From contig CAKOHE010000061.1 of NCBI GenBank assembly GCA_934047225.1, positions 370,773 through 434,772 of the forward strand: a DNA stretch of 64,000 nucleotides, read 5' to 3'. This document shows, piece by piece, positions 62,045 to 64,000 of the stretch. This DNA comes from Ypsolopha sequella. Lineage: Eukaryota; Arthropoda; Insecta; Lepidoptera; Ypsolophidae. The notes under the pieces were generated by a model, which was not told the DNA's origin, searched no databases, and saw only the letters and a list, made by a program, of their open reading frames with translations. Position 1 is the stretch's first letter. Each line of letters begins with the position of its first letter. Position numbers and translations under genes: made by a program.

Positions 62045-62425
62045 AAAGATCTGACCTTGGGAAGGAGCTGCATGCACCACAAACCACGCTTCGCCTGAGC
62101 CACCAAGTCTCTGGTGTTCTCCAAGATGGTTTTCTTCTTCCTCTTCGTGCCTGGTTGCGCTCTTCTCGGCTAATCTTCTTCGTAATAGTAATAGATGAAA
62201 ATGAGGCGCACAGCGGGTGCGATCTCAAAATGGCGGGCGGTAGGGTCTAGGTAGGACCTAGTCGAATGGCAATCAGCGTAGACCTCCGGCGTGAAAGGCT
62301 TCTGATTGACGACTGATTGATTTGCGTCCAAAACTAAGCGGGTGGAGATGCAGCGAAAATGACAGTTGAAAATATTAATTCACAATTACCCCGCAGTATG
62401 AGAGCCACAAGAAGTGGCGCGAACA
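62045..62425 (-). repeat. 3' LTR of a second BEL/Pao family (inner end approximate)
   Basis: The minus-strand sequence starts TGTTCGCGCCAC at 62425, directly after a gccgggggcaaa purine-rich tract (62426-62437), as expected for U3 after a polypurine tract. The far end is uncertain because a LINE abuts it; the value 62045 is a guess within about 50 bp. Confidence 0.55.
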
Positions 62426-62525
62426 TTTGCCCCCGGCGTTAAAACCATTGGTTTTAAAATAAGAATAGAAAAGTAAAAATAAGACAGAGAATAACGAAAT
62501 TTTGAAGCGGGGGCAAAGAAAGGAG

Positions 62526-64000
62526 TTATTGAGATGGGAGAGGGCAAAGACGCACGACAGGTCGTTTGTAAACACCTGTCGTCGTTTTGACAGAAGCTAC
62601 CCTAATGACATTATCTTTGCCAGGGTATACAGCTACAATGACACCGAGCGGCCATTGAAGCGGTGGAGTATTGTCGGTAACTACAACGACAACAGATCCA
62701 ATTTTGATTGGGTTGGAAGGTGTATTCCATTTTCCTCTAGACTGGAGAAGATGGAGATAATCATTCTTCCATCGCCTTGCGAACGATTCTACCATTTGAT
62801 CAAGCAACGCGTAGCGACGTAATAAATTAACTGGCTCATCAGCCACCTTACAAGCGGGTAATTCTTTTAAAGGAGTTGACATCAGAAAATGTGCAGGAGT
62901 TAACGCGCTAAGTTCAGATGGATCTTCACTCAGCAGCGTAAGCGGACGAGAATTTATGACACATTCTATTTGCGTAACTACAATTTATAATTCTTCGTAG
63001 ATCAACAGTTGAGTACCTACTACTCTATGCAAATGCGTCTTAAATCCTTTGACATATATCTCACAATGTCCCCCAAAATGTGGGCTACGTGGAATATTAA
63101 ATTTCCATTGTATTCTATGATCGGCAAGTTCATTCGCGAAAGACGTTTTAAATTCTTCGGAATTTGTCAAATTGTAAATTTCTGAGTGGGCATTTCTAGC
63201 GCCTACAAAGTTCGTAGCATTATCTGAATATACGAAAGACACTGCTCCACGTCTAGATAAAAAACGTTTGAACGCGGAAAGAAAAGTGTTCGTGCTAAGA
63301 TCAGTTGCCAATTCAACGTGAACTGCACGAGTCACCAGGCATACAAATATGCAGAGGTAACATTTGACGGGACGGACTCCACGTTTTCGATACGGAGTGA
63401 TACTGATAGGACCACAATAATCCACAGCGCAGTGGACAAAAGCTTTAGCCTCATTAACCCGGCATGATGGTAAATCTGCCATGAAAGGGAAGGTTTGTCT
63501 CGGCTTCGCCTTAAAACAATAATTGCAGCTATGTATTAGGCGACGAACAATATTTCGGCAGGAAAGTATCCAAAATTTTTGGCGGATTATTGACATTAAA
63601 GCCACTGGTCCAGTGTGACAATTTTTGCGATGATAATGAATGATAATCAATTCGACAATATGATTTTTACGAGGTAACAACACAGGGTGTTGTTGATCGA
63701 ACGTCATGTCTGTGTTGCGAAGTCGACCACCAACGCGTAACAATCCATTTTTATCTAAAAATGGCGATAGTCGATTTAAAGCGGGAGAACAAAGTTTATT
63801 TGACTTTAATCTTTTTATTTCATCAAGAAAATAAAATGCTTGAAGAGCTTTAATCAATGCAACTTCAGCGAAATCAATATCGGTAGCGGTAAAAATATTA
63901 GAGCGCGGTAAAATACGTAAAAAATCGGTATATGTAAATGATTGTGTGTAAAAGCACAAGCCATGACGAAATTCTTTCCGAAAGAGAAAGAAGAGGATGC
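62526..64000 (-). pseudogene. pol: BEL/Pao pol (integrase part) with an in-frame stop, runs off the edge
   Basis: The frame is open from the window edge. It has a pre-integrase region (NRLSPFLDKNGLLRVGGRLR), a zinc finger (HYHRKNCH...C..C), core with AVDYCGP (first Asp), YSDNATNFVGAR (second Asp) and FGGHCEIYVKG (Glu), then a DUF5641-type end (WPLGVIVAVYPGKDNVIRV). One TAA at 62985-62987 interrupts an otherwise continuous frame right after the integrase core; the next 33 codons up to 62882 remain open and conserved (INSRPLT). Clearly a different family from the 35544/48237 elements. Protease, RT and 5' LTR lie outside the window. Confidence 0.88.

Overview
The window looks like nuclear DNA of a lepidopteran (moth or butterfly). 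The evidence is GT-AG exons of a conserved animal gene, many non-LTR (LINE) and BEL/Pao LTR retrotransposons, tRNA-headed SINEs, short fold-back elements, and the 'cccgcggcttcgcccgcgtgg'-type repeat ends familiar from lepidopteran genomes. No bacterial genes, operons or CRISPR arrays are present. Almost all long open frames belong to mobile elements. The only host gene I can name is on the minus strand: two small exons (12595-12705, then 9011-9088) that join in phase and match the N-terminal chorein region of bridge-like lipid transfer protein 3 (UHRF1BP1/BLTP3 family).

Layout. 1-5500: an old LINE relic broken by two nested insertions, then a second LINE relic (minus strand) split by a ~0.66 kb insert. 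5500-13700: host gene territory with the two exons, two possible THAP-finger N-termini, a SINE, a cluster of fold-back elements, and two pairs of long inverted repeats, one of which brackets exon 9011-9088. 13713-47447: a large tandem-repeat block made of a GAC-rich hexamer array, an 18-bp array (~99 copies) and a 43-bp satellite (16048-47447). Two 6,220-bp full-length copies of one CR1-superfamily-like LINE interrupt the satellite at the same monomer position. Satellite variants on both sides repeat in the same order, so satellite plus LINE appears to have been duplicated as a block. Each LINE copy later received its own BEL/Pao insertion: a 3.0-kb internally deleted element in copy 1 (19593-22600) and a complete 7.7-kb element in copy 2 (35544-43272). 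48237-56261: a third, complete BEL/Pao element on the minus strand. 58799-62005: two truncated minus-strand LINEs. 62045-64000: the 3' part of a different BEL/Pao element that runs off the right edge.

How the parts work together. The two complete BEL/Pao elements are very young (near-identical LTRs, intact 5-bp target duplications) and encode Gag and a protease-RT-RNase H-integrase polyprotein. In both, gag and pol lie in one frame separated by a single TGA followed by CTA, the classic leaky-stop context. The spacer is open in both copies and differs by a multiple of three, so Gag-Pol is probably made by stop-codon readthrough. The deleted relative keeps LTRs, primer site and leader but lacks gag, most of protease, RT and RNase H; it must have moved in trans. 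The LINE has a coiled-coil ORF1 with an SGNH-like C-terminal region, and an ORF2 with APE endonuclease and RT that lacks an AUG before its catalytic part.

Most of the unnamed intervening sequence is probably intron or decayed repeat. No other system beyond these elements, satellites and host exons could be supported.
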